DNA of 64,000 nucleotides, from positions 620,001-684,000 of the forward strand of contig NZ_LR214986.1 in assembly GCF_900660545.1 (NCBI RefSeq), written 5' to 3'. This document shows, one piece after another, positions 1 through 13,710 of the stretch (position 1 is the stretch's first letter; each line of letters opens with the position of its first letter). This DNA is from Mycoplasmopsis cynos (lineage in GTDB: Bacteria > Bacillota_I > Bacilli_A > Mycoplasmatales > Metamycoplasmataceae). The notes under the pieces are model-generated. The model saw only the letters and a program-made list of their open reading frames with translations, was not told where the DNA came from and made no database searches. The position numbers and the translations under genes are program-made.

Positions 1-798
1 TGTTCCAAAATTTGGATCTACATATTCATCTGCAATGATTGGAATTTTTTTATTTGTTAATGGGTGAATTACATGCAAGCCTTGATATTTTTGATATTTT
101 TTATCATTCGGATTATAAACAATAGCAACATCACTAAGTAAAGTTTCTGTTCTAACTGTTGCAATAATTAAATCATCATTAGTTTCAAAAACTTTATACT
201 TAATATAATACATTGTTTGATTTGTAGGTACGTTATTTACTTCAATATTAGAAATAGCAGTCTGTAACTTTACATCTCAATTAACCGCTTTAATTCCTTT
301 ATAAATTAAACCTTTATTATACAAATCAATAAAAACTTTTTGAACAGCTAAATTTGATTTTTCATCAAGTGTAAAACGCTCTTTAGAATAATCTAAAGCA
401 AGTCCTACTTTTGATCATTGCTTTCTAAATAATGCAGCGTATTCTTCTTTTCATTCTCAAGTTTTTTTCAAAAATTCATTTCTACCAAGATCATGTCTAG
501 TTTTTCCAGTTTTTTGATAAATTACATCTTCTACTTTTGATTGTGTAGCAATACCAGCATGATCCATTCCAGGTATTCATAGAACATCAAAACCTTTTAG
601 TTTTTTATATCTAATAATAGTATCAGGTATATAAACATCTAATGCATGCCCAAGATGCAATTTACCAGTAACATTTGGCGGGGGTAACAATATTGAAAAG
701 GGTTTAGCTTTTTCATTATGTTTCATAAAATATTGCTTGTCTCTTCATTTTTGTTCAATACCATCTTCAACAAATAAATGATCATAATTATGCTTCAT
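1..798 (-). CDS. valS: Valine--tRNA ligase, N-terminal part
   Basis: Class I aminoacyl-tRNA synthetase that charges tRNA-Val in the cytoplasm. About 266 N-terminal residues lie in the window and the rest runs off the left edge. The product starts [20 protein letters not shown] and carries the class I signature as [17 protein letters not shown], followed by [11 protein letters not shown], the usual ValS sequence. The connective editing region begins near the window edge ([11 protein letters not shown]). Several tryptophans are encoded by TGA. The ATG at 798 is the first in-frame start and the protein aligns from it with normal ValS N-termini. The family and reaction are clear; only completeness is unknown. 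Confidence 0.95.
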
Positions 799-971
799 AA
801 AAACCCTTTCTAAAAAGTTTACATATAGTATTTAAATTATATCAAAATTTACGCCATTTTTGCTAAAATATTAATTAACTAAAGTATTAAAGTGATATTT
901 ATGTTCTAAAAAAATAGATTATCCTAGTACCTTTTGCTAAATTATTTTTAAAAATGCATTTTTTTAAAAAT

Positions 972-1024
972 AAAAAACTCCATTATATTGAGAATGAAAT
1001 CTCAAGATTAAATGGTGTTTTTTT
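972..1024 (-). terminator. Terminator after the 1353-aa surface protein
   Basis: An inverted repeat pairs a run beginning AAAAACACCAT with ATGGAGTTTTT, with an inner TCTCAA/TTGAGA extension, and ends in a T-run in the minus direction. It lies 18 bp past the stop codon of the minus-strand gene that ends at 1042. Confidence 0.7.
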
Positions 1025-1041
1025 AATATCTTATAAATATA

Positions 1042-4000
1042 TTATCTAAATGAAGGAGCAAATCGTTGAGGGAAACCTTGTGAATCTAATTGATGTCCAC
1101 TAAGCAATGAAGGATATTGCTTTTTAAATTCTTCCCATAAAGATTTTGCAACTTCTTTTCTTTCGTCAATTGTGAGTGTTATTCTATCAATTCAAGTATA
1201 TTTACTTTCCTGACTAATTATATTTTCAGGGGCATTAACTATTGTATCAACTCATCAATCAACAAATTCCTTTTGAGAACTTTTTCTTCATAAATCAATA
1301 ATATCAATTCTTCCACCAACTAAGCTTCGTTCAATACTTAAAGCAACATTTTCTTTAGCCTCTATGCTTGGTGCTTGCTTAAACCTATTATATTGGGCAT
1401 CTAAACGCGATAATTCATTATCATCTAAAAATGGATTTTGTTTAAGATCTTTAATGAATTGTAGATAATCATAGTCTAATTTTTTCAATCTTCTTGCATT
1501 AAAATAAATAGTTTTTAAATATCCATTTTCTGCCTCAATCGCCTTTTCTCTAGTTGTTCCTGGGTTATTAAACGTTCTCTTAATTGAATCAATTAATGAA
1601 GCTTCAACATTGACTGGGAATGGGCCAGCTTCTTGTGGTGATTGATTTGAATGTTTTTCAACTCTTTCTACAAAGAATCTTACTCAATTTCTTGTTGCGC
1701 CTGCTTCTCATTTTTTAGCAAATGCTTCAGCTTCTTGTTTTACTTTTTTATAATCTTCAACATTTTTTGTACTAAGTATTTTATTTTGAAGCTTAGTTCC
1801 TTCTTCCGTGAATTGACTTTGTGCTCGTGAATTTTCTAATCCTTTTATAGTCTTAATACCTGAAATAATACTTATTAGGAATTTTTTCATTTCACTATAG
1901 TCTTCATATCTTGACGTACCATTTTGTAAATCTATAATTGTTCCACCATTAGATTTTTCAATAGCTAGGTCATTGATTTCTGCGGTCTTTTGTTTATTAA
2001 TATCATTTTCAATGTTATTTAGTTCTTGTGATGTTGTTGCTTTTGTAATTCTCATATTTAACATTGATAATTGTGAGCTACTTAGGCCATTTCTTCCCTG
2101 ATGACCAGATAGATCAAATAATTCAAGATTGGAAATTTCTGTCTTTAATTTTTCTTTTTGACTAATTAAATTTATTCGTTCTTTAATCTTATCTATATCA
2201 ACAGCATTATTAGCATCTTTTAATTGATTTAACAATTCTTTTTTATCTGCGGAATCTTTATGTTTCTTCAATTCTTCAAATAAAGGTGCTTTTTTCTTTT
2301 CTAATTCAGCAATAGCATTTAATTTATATAATAATTCTTTCATTTCTTTTCTAAAATTATCAATCTTCTTAATTATATTTTCGTCATATGACTTACCATT
2401 TTCAGCTGCACCTATTTTATCAAATAATGCTTTATAGTGATCTTTATACATTTTATTGTTTGCATAATTATTTAAAAAATCTAATAAATATTTAGCATCT
2501 AAATAAAATCCAGAAGTTACATCACCATTTTTTTCGATTCTCTGACCTAAATATTTAATAAAGCGATCCATGTCAGATTTTGTTGCATTTTCTGGTACAT
2601 TTAAAATTAATGTTTTCAATGATTCATATACATTATTTGGAATTGAATTTTTAGCTTGATCATAAGCCTTTTTAAATTCGATTAATGCTTTATATTGATC
2701 TATTTCAACATCAACAATCTTTTTAACTTGTTCGGAATTTTGTCTAGTTCTTAACTTTTTAAGCAATAACTTATATGATAAAAATCTATATTTTTCTAAA
2801 TTTGGATTTGAATCAGCTTCTGGTATAGAAGTAATTCAACTATCTTTATTATTTTTTAAAAAATCGCCTTTCTCTTGAGTTCAAAATCTGATAAGTTGAT
2901 CTTTATATAATTGAATCTTATTTTTAATTTCATTAATTTGTTTAATATCAGTTTTTGATCTTGCTTCATTTAAAAAATGAACAGCAGCTAAAATATCTCC
3001 ACTAAATTTTTTAGTTTCATTATATAAATCAAAATTAGCATCAATTAACTTTCTTAAAGCTTGTTGTGAATTAAATCTAGTGATCTTAGCTAATTTACTT
3101 CATAATAGTAGTTTCAATTCATTTAATGCATTATTAGCACTTATTAAGTCTTCTTGATATGTTTCTAATGAATCATACGGTGTAAATAAGTTTAATTTAT
3201 TTGCAATATCGCTATAATTATCAACAAGTTTTTTAAGATCTTTTAATTTTTTTACGTTATCGGCAGTAGAGAAAATTTTATTAAATTCATTAATCGCTTT
3301 TTGATCTTCATCATTTCTTTTTGGTATGCTATCAATTGAAGATTTTACTAATTCCACATTTTTAGCAATTTGATCAAGTGTTTTACTAAAATCTGTTAGT
3401 TTTTGATCCGTTAATTTATCAATTTGTGCCTTTAAATTTTCTTTTGCCACAGCATTTTTAGGATAATGTAAGCCATCAACTTGATCTTTTAATCTTCTTG
3501 CTAAGTCTTTTTTATATTCTTCATCACTTTGAGATTTAGCTTTTTGAATGTTTTCGTTTAATTTATCAAAGTCTTCATCATCAACTGATCGACTTAGTTG
3601 ATTATTTAAATCCTTACTTCTTTCGCCGTTAGTATCTTTACCAGATTGTTTCACTTCTTCAATAAGTTTTTTAGCTTCACTAATTTTTTTAGGTAATTTA
3701 GAAATTAAATCTTCAATTGATTTTAAATTATCTTTCTTAGCAGAATTAATTCGAGAATTTATTTCATAAATAGCTACTGAATCTACACCATTTGGGTATG
3801 GTAATTCACTAGCTTTCTTTTTTAATTTAGCCTTTTTAATGTAAAGTTTAGTATCTTCAATACTTTGATCATCTTTGCTTTTTGCAAGTCTTTTAGCTAA
3901 TTCTTTTTTAATTTTTTCAAATTCTAATACCTCAGTATTCTTAATGTTATCTATTTCATTTTTAAGTTCTATTAATTTAATTTTCAATTTATCTAATTCA

Positions 4001-5103
4001 TCTTTTTTATTAAAAACATCATCTTTTTTAACTCTCGCAATTGAATTTTTTAGACTTAAAATTGTTTCATCAATAATATTCTTAATATCAACATCATTAG
4101 CAAGTTTATCATCACTAGGTGTAATAATTTTTCTTATTTGATCAATCTTATTAAGTAAATCAGTTTTATCTTTTGGATCAATTTCTAGATCAGCTCTGTC
4201 TCTAAATTCATATTCATTAATTTTATTTAAAATATCATAAAAATTCCTAATTGTCTTAGCTTTATCAAATAAATCTTGTATAGATTTTTTAAAAATACTA
4301 TCTTTAATATTTTGAATTCTCTCTTCAACTTGTTTTTTAAGATTTAATTTTATAATTTCATAATTAATTATAATCTCATTATCAAATAATGAAGATGTTG
4401 TTTTTGAATCCTTGATTAGTTTTGATAATTTATTTTTTTCACTAGTTTTTAACTTAGAAACTTTAATTTTAGCATCTAATGCGTATTTTTTAGCTAAAAT
4501 ATAATCATTAAGTCCTTGACTTAATAACTCTTTTTCAATATCAAAAATCAATAAATCAAAATCACTATTATTTTTAGCTAAGAATAATCTATTTTCAAAT
4601 TCTTTCTTTTTATTAGAATTTTTAACCCTTTCAACTAGTTTCTTAGCTTCTATTTTTTCCAAATCTCTATCTTTTGCTAGTTCTATCTCAGTGAGTTTAA
4701 TAGCATTTTCTTTAATTTTTCTCTTCTTATCAAGTGAATTTTGTGAACTTAATAAATCAACATTTAATTTATCTTTTTTCGATTTAGATTTAATCTCAGA
4801 AATAATAACTTTTATTTCTTTGTCAATTTGAACTTTAATCTTTTCTAAAACATTTTTAATTTCTTCAGCATTTTCTTTTGAAAACACTTTATATACAGGA
4901 TTATTTAAAAAAACATCTGCTTTTTTCTTATATTGATTCAATATAACTAAATCTCTTGCTTTTTTCAGTTCTTTATATAAGTTATCATACTCTGAAAAAA
5001 TCTTATTAGAACTTCAAATCGTTGAAATAGTAGCAACTCCAGAAATTAAAAAACTCAGAATAGATAATCCTAGAAATATCTTCTTTTGTTTTCTTTTATG
5101 CAT
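1042..5103 (-). CDS. Large membrane-anchored surface protein with GA-like helical repeats (1353 aa)
   Basis: Start ATG at 5103 follows GGAGTGTT. The first 40 residues hold a basic stretch (MHKRKQKK) and one hydrophobic segment with no lipobox cysteine, so it looks like an uncleaved signal anchor. The body is Lys/Asp/Asn-rich and almost wholly helical, with modules that begin with a YPN or YPK turn and continue L...I..A...I..L, resembling GA (protein G-related albumin-binding) modules. From about residue 780 to the end it matches the C-terminal region of the 2700-aa paralog at 5439-13541, including near-identical LDYDYLQFIK and DNELSRLDAQ segments. The frame is open throughout once TGA is read as Trp. 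It resembles the large membrane proteins (Lmp type) of the M. hominis group; that name and albumin binding are inference. Confidence 0.8.
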
Positions 5104-5269
5104 AACACTCCTACATTATTTACTTTTACATTACATTTCTATTCTATAATAAATTAATTTCTTAAATAAAAAAATGTAGAAAATATATAAAGACAGAATG
5201 TTTTATTTAGAGCACTAATTTCACTAATATGTATAACTAAAAAACTTTACTTTTTTATTAAAATTCTTG

Positions 5270-5289
5270 TATTTTGTCGCGACAAAATA
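5270..5289. promoter_or_regulatory. 20-bp perfect palindrome upstream of the 1353-aa gene
   Basis: TATTTTGTCGCGACAAAATA is fully self-complementary with a CGCG core, which is rare in such AT-rich DNA. It sits 167 bp upstream of the ATG and next to a poly-T tract. The identical 20 bp recur at 13711-13730 in the same position relative to the paralog. It could be an operator or a recombination site; function unknown. Confidence 0.65.
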
Positions 5290-5294
5290 TAACC

Positions 5295-5311
5295 TTTTTT
5301 TTTTTTTTTTT
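5295..5311. repeat. Poly-T(17) tract, possible expression switch
   Basis: A run of 17 T on the plus strand (poly-A on the coding strand) lies 192-208 bp upstream of the minus gene starting at 5103, just beyond the palindrome. Tracts this long are prone to slipped-strand length changes. Confidence 0.6.
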
Positions 5312-5352
5312 AGTAAAAAATCATTTTTGTTAAAAAAGACTTAAAAAAATAT

Positions 5353-5409
5353 AAAAAACAAGCACATATATAAATAGAGAAAAACTCTAATTTAATTGTG
5401 TTTGTTTTT
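5353..5409 (-). terminator. Terminator after the 2700-aa surface protein
   Basis: Arms AAAACAAGCACA and TGTGTTTGTTTTT form an imperfect stem around a small inner GAGTTTTTCTC hairpin. A T-run follows in the minus direction, 30 bp past the stop codon. Confidence 0.65.
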
Positions 5410-5438
5410 AAAAATTATAAAACTTTATTCATTTTTAA

Positions 5439-8400
5439 TTAGTTTTCTAAAAAGAATGGTTCTTTCCCCTCAGGATATCCATCATTTGCTAATTTAACAC
5501 CATTAAATATTGAAGTAGAATTATATTGTTTTTTAAATTCTTCTCATAATGCTCTTGTAGCGCTTTTTCTTTCATCAACTGTAAGTGTTACTCTATCAAT
5601 TCACATATATTTATTTTCTTGACTAATTACATTTTCAGGAGCAAAAGCAATTTTAGTAACTCATCAATCAACAAATTCTTTTTGAGAACTTGATTTTCAA
5701 TAATCTCTTACATTTGTTTTTCTACCAAGTAGACCTGATTCAATGCTAAGAGCTACTCTTTCTTTTTCTTCTACACTTGGAGCATCCTCAAATCTTCTAC
5801 GTTGAGCATCTAAACGCGATAATTCATTATCATCTAAAAGTGGATTTTGTTTTAGCTCTTTAATGAATTGTAGATAATCATAATCCAATTTTATCAATCT
5901 TCTTGCATTGAAGTAAATAGTTTTTAAATATCTATTTTCTGCCTCAATCGCCTTTTCTCTAGTTGTTCCTGGATTATTAAACGTTCTCTTAATTCCTTCA
6001 ATAAATTGAGCTGTAACATTGACAGGAAATGGTCCAGCTTCTTGCGGTGTTTGATTAGAATGTTTTTCGACTCTTTCTATAAAGAATGGCACTCAATTTT
6101 TTGTTTTGGTATCATCTTCTCATCTTTTAATAAATTCTTCTACTTCTTTTTTAATAGCCTTATATTGTTCAATAGTTTCGGTATTATTACGTATTCTATT
6201 TTGTAACTCATTCCCTTCTTTAAAGTAAAGTTCTTGTGCTGATGCATTTCCAGTACCTTTAATATTAGTTATTTTTCCAAAAAGATCAATTAAAAATTTC
6301 TTCATTGCACTATGATCTACATTTTTAAAATCAATTCCATCGCGTTCTACAGAATTTGTGTTTTTTAGTTTAAGATCTTCAAGCTCAGCATTTCTTTGCC
6401 TATTAATATCACTTTCAATATCGTTTAATTGTTGAAGAGTATTGGCACTTGTTATTCTCATATTTAGAGATGATAATTGTGCACCATTCAATCCATTCCT
6501 TCCTCTTCTATTATTTGCTCCAACATAATTTGAAAAATCAAATAATTCAAGATCTGAAACCTTAGTTTTTAATTCTTCTTTTTTACTAATTAATTTTAAT
6601 TGCTCATTAATCATATTTATATGAGATTCATCATCAGCATTTTTTAATTGATTTAATATTTCTTTTTTATCTGCTGAATCCTTATGTTTATCCAATTCTT
6701 TAATTATAGGAGCTTTTTTCTTATCTAACTCGTTTTTATGTTCCGCTGCCGCTCTTGATGTTATATCCTTTATTCCATTTTTGCCATCAATGCTTATTGT
6801 GCTATTTAATTCATTTTTTAATTGTTCTTTTTTATTGTTTGAATTTGATAATTTATTAATAGCTTCAACGGCTTTTTTAACTGCTTCTTTTATTTTTTCA
6901 TTATTTTCATTTAATCTAGCGATCTCATCTAGTGATTTAGCGTTATCTACTTGATGTTTTAATGTTGTAATTGCATTTGAATTTTTTCCACCTGGATATG
7001 AAATAGATTCGATATTTGATTTTTCTTTATTTTTTGCTTCACTAAGTTCTTTTTCTTTTTGCTTATTGGCATCATTTTTGATGCTTTCTAATTCTCGAAT
7101 ACTAATATTTTTCTTCTTTAATTTATCAAGAAGTTTTTGCTTTTCTGCTTGATCTTTAATTTGATTTATAATATCTTCTATTTTTTTCTTTGCATTTGCA
7201 TCACTTAATTTAGAAATAAAATCTTTAATTTCTTTTCTAAAATTATCAATTTTTTGAGTTACATTTTCATCATATGATTGGCCGCTATTAGCTACACCAA
7301 TATTGTCAAACAAAGTTTTAAAATGTTTTTTATCTGATTCGTTGTCAATAGAATTATTTAATGATTCTAATAAATGTTTTGCATCTAAATAAAATCCAGA
7401 AGTTACATTACCGTTACTTTCAGTTCTTTGACCCAAATATTTAGTAATTTCATCCATTTCTGTTATAGCAACATTAGCAGGAACATTTAAAATCTTGTTC
7501 TTTAATGAATCTTTTACATTTTGCGGAATCTGACTACTTTGTTGATTGTCATAAGCAAGTTTAAATCTATGCAACGCTTTATATTGTTCAACTTCATAAT
7601 CAACAATCTTTTTAACTTCTGCTGCGGTTTTTCTAGATCTTAATTTTTTAATTAATAAATCATATGTTAAAAATTTAAATTGATCAACATTAATTGGATT
7701 AGGTGTATTTTGAGGTATTGAATTAAATCATTGATCTTTTCTGCCTCTTAAATAATCGCCTTTTTCTTTAGTTCAAAATCTATTTAATTCATCTTTATAT
7801 GGTTGCATTTTATTAATAATAGTTCTAACATCAGCGACAGTTGTTTTATCTTTTTTAGTATTTAATAAATTAAGTGATTCATCTAAGAAATTAGTAGCTA
7901 CTAAAATATCGCCACTAAATAATGTCTTACTCTTTTTATATAACTCAAGATTTTCATTAATAATTCCTACTAATTGATCTTGTAATGCTTTTGAACCAAT
8001 CTTAGCTAATTCATCTCATAATTTTATTTTTAAAGCTTCAAGTGATTTATTAGCAGCTTTGACATCTTCAGCTGGATCCCCTGTATAAGGAATAAAATCA
8101 TTAAATTTTGCAGATATGGTTTTATAGTTATCTACAAGTTTTTTAAGATTATCTAATTTTGTTCCTTGTCCAAAGCTTGCAAATTGCTTATTAAAGTTTT
8201 TAATTGCGGTTTTATTTTGATCATTAGTATTGGAAATACCAGCAATTGAACTTTGTACAGCTTTTACCTTAGTAGCAAAATCATTTAAGGTTTTTTCTAA
8301 ATTTTGAATATTCGTTGATTTATTAATGTTTTTTACATGCGTATTTTTTAATGCAGTTTTAGTTCTTAAACTTGCTGCATTATTTTCATCATTAGATGGA

Positions 8401-11400
8401 TAAGGCAATTTATCAATAAATATGTTGTAGTTTTCTTTATATCCTTCAATAACAAAGTTATCAATTACATCAATTACAGTAGTTTGATATTTATTTAAAT
8501 CATTTGATGAATTTACGCTATTAACTTTTGCTTTATGAACATTTCTTTTAGCTTCATCTAAATTGCTCATATTATTAATTTTTGCAATTGCTTGTTCTTT
8601 TAGTTTTGCAAGTAAATCAGAATCTAAATTACTTAATTTATAGTCACCATCATAGTTATTTGGAACTGCCTTATTTAATTTAGTTAGTAATTCATTTTTT
8701 ATATTAGCATCTTTAAATGCTTTATTAATAATATCTTTATATTTAAAAATTTTATTAGCATAATCATTTGGTAAAACATCAGTCACTTTTGAAGCATCAG
8801 TTAAACCATCAATCTTTTCCTTAATTTTATTTAATGCTTCTAATGGTTTATGAGCATCATTTTTAATATAATCAATATTATTAGCATTCTCTACTAATGT
8901 TTCAACAGAAGCTTTTAAGTCATTAATTTTCTTTTCTAACTCATTAATCTTTGTAGTATCATCAATAAGAGCATCAACTTGATCTTTTAAAGATTTAATT
9001 GATTTTTCTGCCATTGTTGAATTTTGTTTTGGATAAGGGATACTATCAATTATTTTTTTAATTGCATTTTTTCTACGGTTAAACTCACCTAGTTTTCTAG
9101 CTTTAGAAACAATATTATTTATTTGGTCATTATTTTGCGCATTAGCAACTTCTGATTTTAATGAATTTTTCTCAGTATCACTTAAATTAACGATAGTATC
9201 AATAGTATCTTTTGCCTTTGCTTTTAAAATTGCAAGCTCTATATTTGCAACTTTATTTTCATTATCAAGTCCATTAATTAATTTTTCAACTTCTATTTTT
9301 TCATTAGCATTAACTATTGATAATGCTTTATTTTTAAGTTCTTTTATTTTTGAGATTAAATTATTTAATTTTGCATATTCATCATTAGATTGAGTCTTTG
9401 TTGATAGTTTTTCAATTTCTGATTTTAAAGTATTTTTAGCTGCTTGGGCCTCGTTTGAATTTGGATTTGGATAAGGTAAGGCATCAACTTTTGCTTTTAA
9501 ATCCTCTTTGTAGGCATCTATTATCTTTTTATCAACATCATTTACTTTTTTAATAAAATCATCAATTGATAAATTATTATCAACTGTAGGATTTCATGCA
9601 ACAATATCATTTTTTAATTTATCTTTTTTATCTTTTTGTTTAATATTAGATAATTTGTTAATTTCTCTTAATGCAACTTGTTGTCTTTTTGTTTCATAAA
9701 TTTGCTTTTTAAGATCATTTTCATTTGTATCTGGCAAGTGATCTAATCTACCATTTATAAGATTATTTTGATTTGGTTTAGGAAGTGTAAAATCACCAAC
9801 TTTTTGGATCAATTCTTTATACTTTTGAATCTTTTGTTTTAATTCATCATTTGCAATTTCTTTTATTTCTGTTTCAGTGGTTGCTTCATCTAATTTATCA
9901 TTTAAGAATTTTCTTCCAGGGGTATTTTGTTTTGAATAAGGCAATTGTTCGATTCTAGTCTTAGCATCTATTATTAATTTTTTAATTTGTTCAAAGCTTT
10001 TTACTTTTGCATTAAATGTACTATCATTATTAGTATTTGCATCTATTACGCTCTTTTTCAGCATACTTCTTGCTCGACCATTATTTGTTGGATAAGGTAG
10101 TTTATCAACTATCTTTTCAAGGTGTTTGTCACGAGCTTTTTTAAGTATATTTAACATATCAGAATATGAATCTGCTAGATTGACATCATTTTTATATTTT
10201 GTTTTTTCTTCTAGTGTTAGCTCATTTAATTCTTCAATCTTTTTATTTATTTCATTTCTATCTTCATTTCTTAGTTGATCAAGTTTTTGAAGTAACTTAT
10301 CAAAATCACTTAATTCTGATGTTTTAGAAGTTTCTAAAATTCCTGAATCAGCTTTTGAAGGTGAAAGTTTAGAAATCTTATTTTTTGCTTCAGCAATTTT
10401 TTTACCTATTTTATCAATAGTATCATCGAATTTTTCAAGATCACTTTGTTTTAAAGTATCTATTTTATCTATCAATTTCTTCTTGGCCTCAGCTTCAGAT
10501 TGTGAGCTTGGTATTGGATATTCTAATGCATTAACTTGTTGTTTTAATCTGTCTTTTAATGCATTATTATATTCTTCAGTACTTTTAGTCTTTGCGCTTT
10601 TGATATTCTTTTTGAGTTGTTCAAATTCTTCTTCTGTGACTGTTCTATTTAGCTGTTCAGTTAAATCCTGTCTTCTTCTTGCATCTTCTGCATTGTTATT
10701 ATTTTTATTTACACCATTTATAAGATTTTTTGCTTCTGAAATTTTATTAGGTAAATTATTTATTAATGTTTCAATTTCATTTACATTATCTTTAGTTGCA
10801 TCATTAATTCTAGTATTCAATTTATCAATTGCTAAGGCATTTTGCTTATTTGGATAATCTAACTCACTAACTTTCTTTTTCAATCTTGCTTTTTTAATGA
10901 AAAGTTTAGTATCTTCAATGCTTTCATCATTTATATCTTGTGCAAGTTGTATTGCTAGATCTTTTTTAGTCTTAGAAGCATCTAAAACATCTTTTTCTTC
11001 AAGTCCTTCAATTTCTTTTTTAAGTTCTACTAATTTAGATTTAAGACCATCTAACTCAGTTTTTTTAGTTTGAACTTGATTTTCTTCAATACCATCTATT
11101 GAAGTTTTTAATTTTGATATAGTTTCATTAATGATCTTTTTAACATAATCATCATTTGCAAGTGCATAATCATTTGGAGTAATGACTTTTTTAAGCTGTT
11201 CAATTTTCGCAAGCAATTCAGCTTTGTTTTTTATTCTAGTTATTTCTTTTGATGTTAAAGCATTATCTATTTCGCCTTTTAATCTATTTTTTAGATCTTC
11301 TGGTAAATCATCTAAAGCATCAATTGTTTTTTTGTTTTCAACTTTATTTTTGTTTTTTGCTGCTTCTATTTTTTTATCTAAATCAACAAATTCTTGATCA

Positions 11401-13541
11401 GTATTTGCTGAATCAAGTACTTTATTTAGTTCACTTTGTTCATTTTTTGGTAATTTATCAATTTCAAGTTTCGCTTTTATTATTTTACTTTCAATACCAG
11501 TTGTATCATTAGTTATTTTTTCTTTAATTTGGTTTAATTGATTAAGATCATTAACATTTTTATATGTTTCTTTTATTTCATTTTTAGCTGGAGCATTTGT
11601 TGAAGGGTATGATAAATTATCAACATATGAATCTAATTCATCTTTTATTGCTTTTATTTGCTCAACTTTTATAGCATCATTTATTTCTTTAATTATTGAA
11701 TCTAATTTTTCAATAGTATCTGCGTCATTTAGCTTTTGATTAAGATCATTTTGTTTTGTTATATCTAAAGTATTAATTAAATCTCTAGCTTTATCAATTC
11801 TTGATTTGATAGAATCAAGTTTTTTCTTAAATTTTTCAATTTTCTCTTTGGTATCCAGTTTATCATTACCATTTGAATTAATTTGATTAATTAAACTTTG
11901 AATTGCCTTACTTTTATCCCCATCTGGATAATTTAATAACTTAGCTTGATCTTCAAGATCTTTTTTAGCAACATCGATTTCAGCTTTATTAATAATATCT
12001 GTAATTTTTGCTCAATCATTTGTATCAGTGTTATCAATAAGTTTTACTAAATCTTCTTTTTGCTTTTTAGTTAATTTTGAATCAGGAATTGAATTAATTT
12101 TTGATTTAGCTGTTTCTTTATCTTGAACTAATAAATCTTTAATTCTTTGATCTAACTCATCAAATGAATGATTAGGTAGATTAGCGTCACGAACTAATAA
12201 TGATGTTTGATCTAATTGTTCATTTGCTTTTTTAGCACTTTCTGGACTTAATTTTGAAATCTTATCTTTAGCATCATTAATTTTACTTTTATAAGTATCT
12301 AAATTCTTACCAATAATTTCATTGGCCTTATTAAATTTTTCTAAATTAGATAAAGCATTATCACTTTTAATGTCATCTAATTTTTTAGTTAAATCTTTTA
12401 TAGCAATTGAATCCATCCCATTTGGATATGGTAATTTTTTTACTTCATCAATAATAAAATCAATTTGTCTATGTTTTAATTTATTAATTTCGTTAATAAT
12501 TCTATTTAGTTCATCATTTGCATTTGGTTTAGCAAAAGTTAAGTTATTAAGTTCTCTTATAAAATCATTCTTTTTATCTTGATCTGATAAATCATCAAGA
12601 GATTTAATAGCATCAGCTTTTTTATTATTAAATTCATGCTCATTAATTTTATTTAAAATATCATAATAGTCTTTGATGTTTTTAGCTTTATTTAATGAAT
12701 TTTGAACTGATCTTTTAAAATCATTATCTTTTAACCTATCAATTTTATCTTTAATTTCTTTTTTAAGACCATCTTTTATTAATTCAATATTTGCCTTAAT
12801 TTCATTATCTAATAATGATGAAAAATCACTTGAATTATTAATCAAGTTTGTTAAATTAGTTTTCTTTTTTGCTTCTAAACTTGAAGCGGCAATTTTAGTT
12901 TTTAAAGCTTCTTTTTTAGCTGAAAGATAATCATTAGAGCTTTGATTTTCTAATTCTTTTTCTACATTGTCAATTAGCAGACCAAGATCATTGAGATTTT
13001 TAATTGAAGCTAGTTTGGTTTCAAAATTTTTCTTTTTATTAGAATCTTTAATTCTCTTAATTAATTCTTTAGCTTCTATTTTTTCTAAATCTGCATTTTT
13101 AGCTAGTTCAATATCAATAAGTTTAGTAACATTATCTTTAATATTTTGTTTATCATTTGACATTTTGACATTTGATAATTTAGCATTTAATTTTTTCTTC
13201 TTAAAATCCGATTTAACCTTAGAAATAAGATCTATTATTTCTTTATTTTCTTTATTATTTTGATCTTTAATTTCTTTAATTACTTTTTTAATTTTTTCAA
13301 TGTTTTCTTTTGAAGAATTTTTATATCTTGGGTTATTTAAAAAATCTTCTGCTTTTTTCTTGTGCTCAGGTGATAGAACTAAGTTCTTTTCTTTTTTTAA
13401 TTCTTGAATTAATTTTTCATACTCTGAAAAATTCTTATTATCCTTGGTATTTCAAATTGTTCAAATAGCTGTTGCACTCGAAACTAAAAAAGCTAGAATG
13501 GAAAAACCTAAAAAAATTCTTTTTTGTTTTCTTTTATTCAT
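5439..13541 (-). CDS. Giant membrane-anchored surface protein with many GA-like helical repeats (2700 aa)
   Basis: A single 8.1-kb frame, open end to end with TGA as Trp. It starts MNKRKQKRIFLGFSILAFLV, a basic N-terminus plus one hydrophobic anchor, paralogous to the 1353-aa protein just downstream. The central region of about 1900 residues is a chain of Lys/Asp/Asn-rich helical modules, many opening with LPYP, LEYP or LSYP and ending KISKLSP-like. This is the layout of GA/albumin-binding-type modules and of rod-like mycoplasma surface proteins. The last 700 residues repeat the C-terminal domain of the paralog (LKQNPLLDDNELSRLDAQ). The N- and C-termini are conserved between the two genes while the repeat number differs, so they probably arose by duplication and repeat expansion. 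Ligand unknown. TGA codons occur mainly outside the modules. Confidence 0.8.
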
Positions 13542-13710
13542 ATAATTAATACAACTCCTAATATTATTTACTCTAATATATATTTCAATAATATATTAAT
13601 TTTTCCATTACAAAAACACGCACTATTTATTAAAAATAAATATTCATTTATTAAACTTATATATCTAAATGGAAGTATTAAAGGTTATGTTTTTAATACT
13701 AAATTTTTTT

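Larger units (their letters stand above)
5104..5438. other. Intergenic region between the two giant surface-protein genes
   Basis: It holds, in minus-strand order, the terminator of the upstream 2700-aa gene, the poly-A/T tract, the palindrome, a likely promoter with a TATAGAAT-type -10 box about 45 bp before the ATG, and the ribosome binding site. No coding frame of note was seen. Confidence 0.6.

Noticed and set aside
10483-10857. Plus-strand hydrophobic open frames inside the giant surface-protein genes (also at 3875-4141, 11182-11512, 12322-12582 and 12967-13263)
   Set aside because: Antisense of Lys/Asp/Glu-rich coding sequence reads as Phe/Leu/Ser; no start signals or family match.
1288-13263. 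Apparent splitting of the surface proteins, rpoB, rpoC, trpS and others into several short genes
   Set aside because: All breaks are TGA codons in a single frame, read as Trp in mycoplasmas. The pieces join without TAA or TAG.
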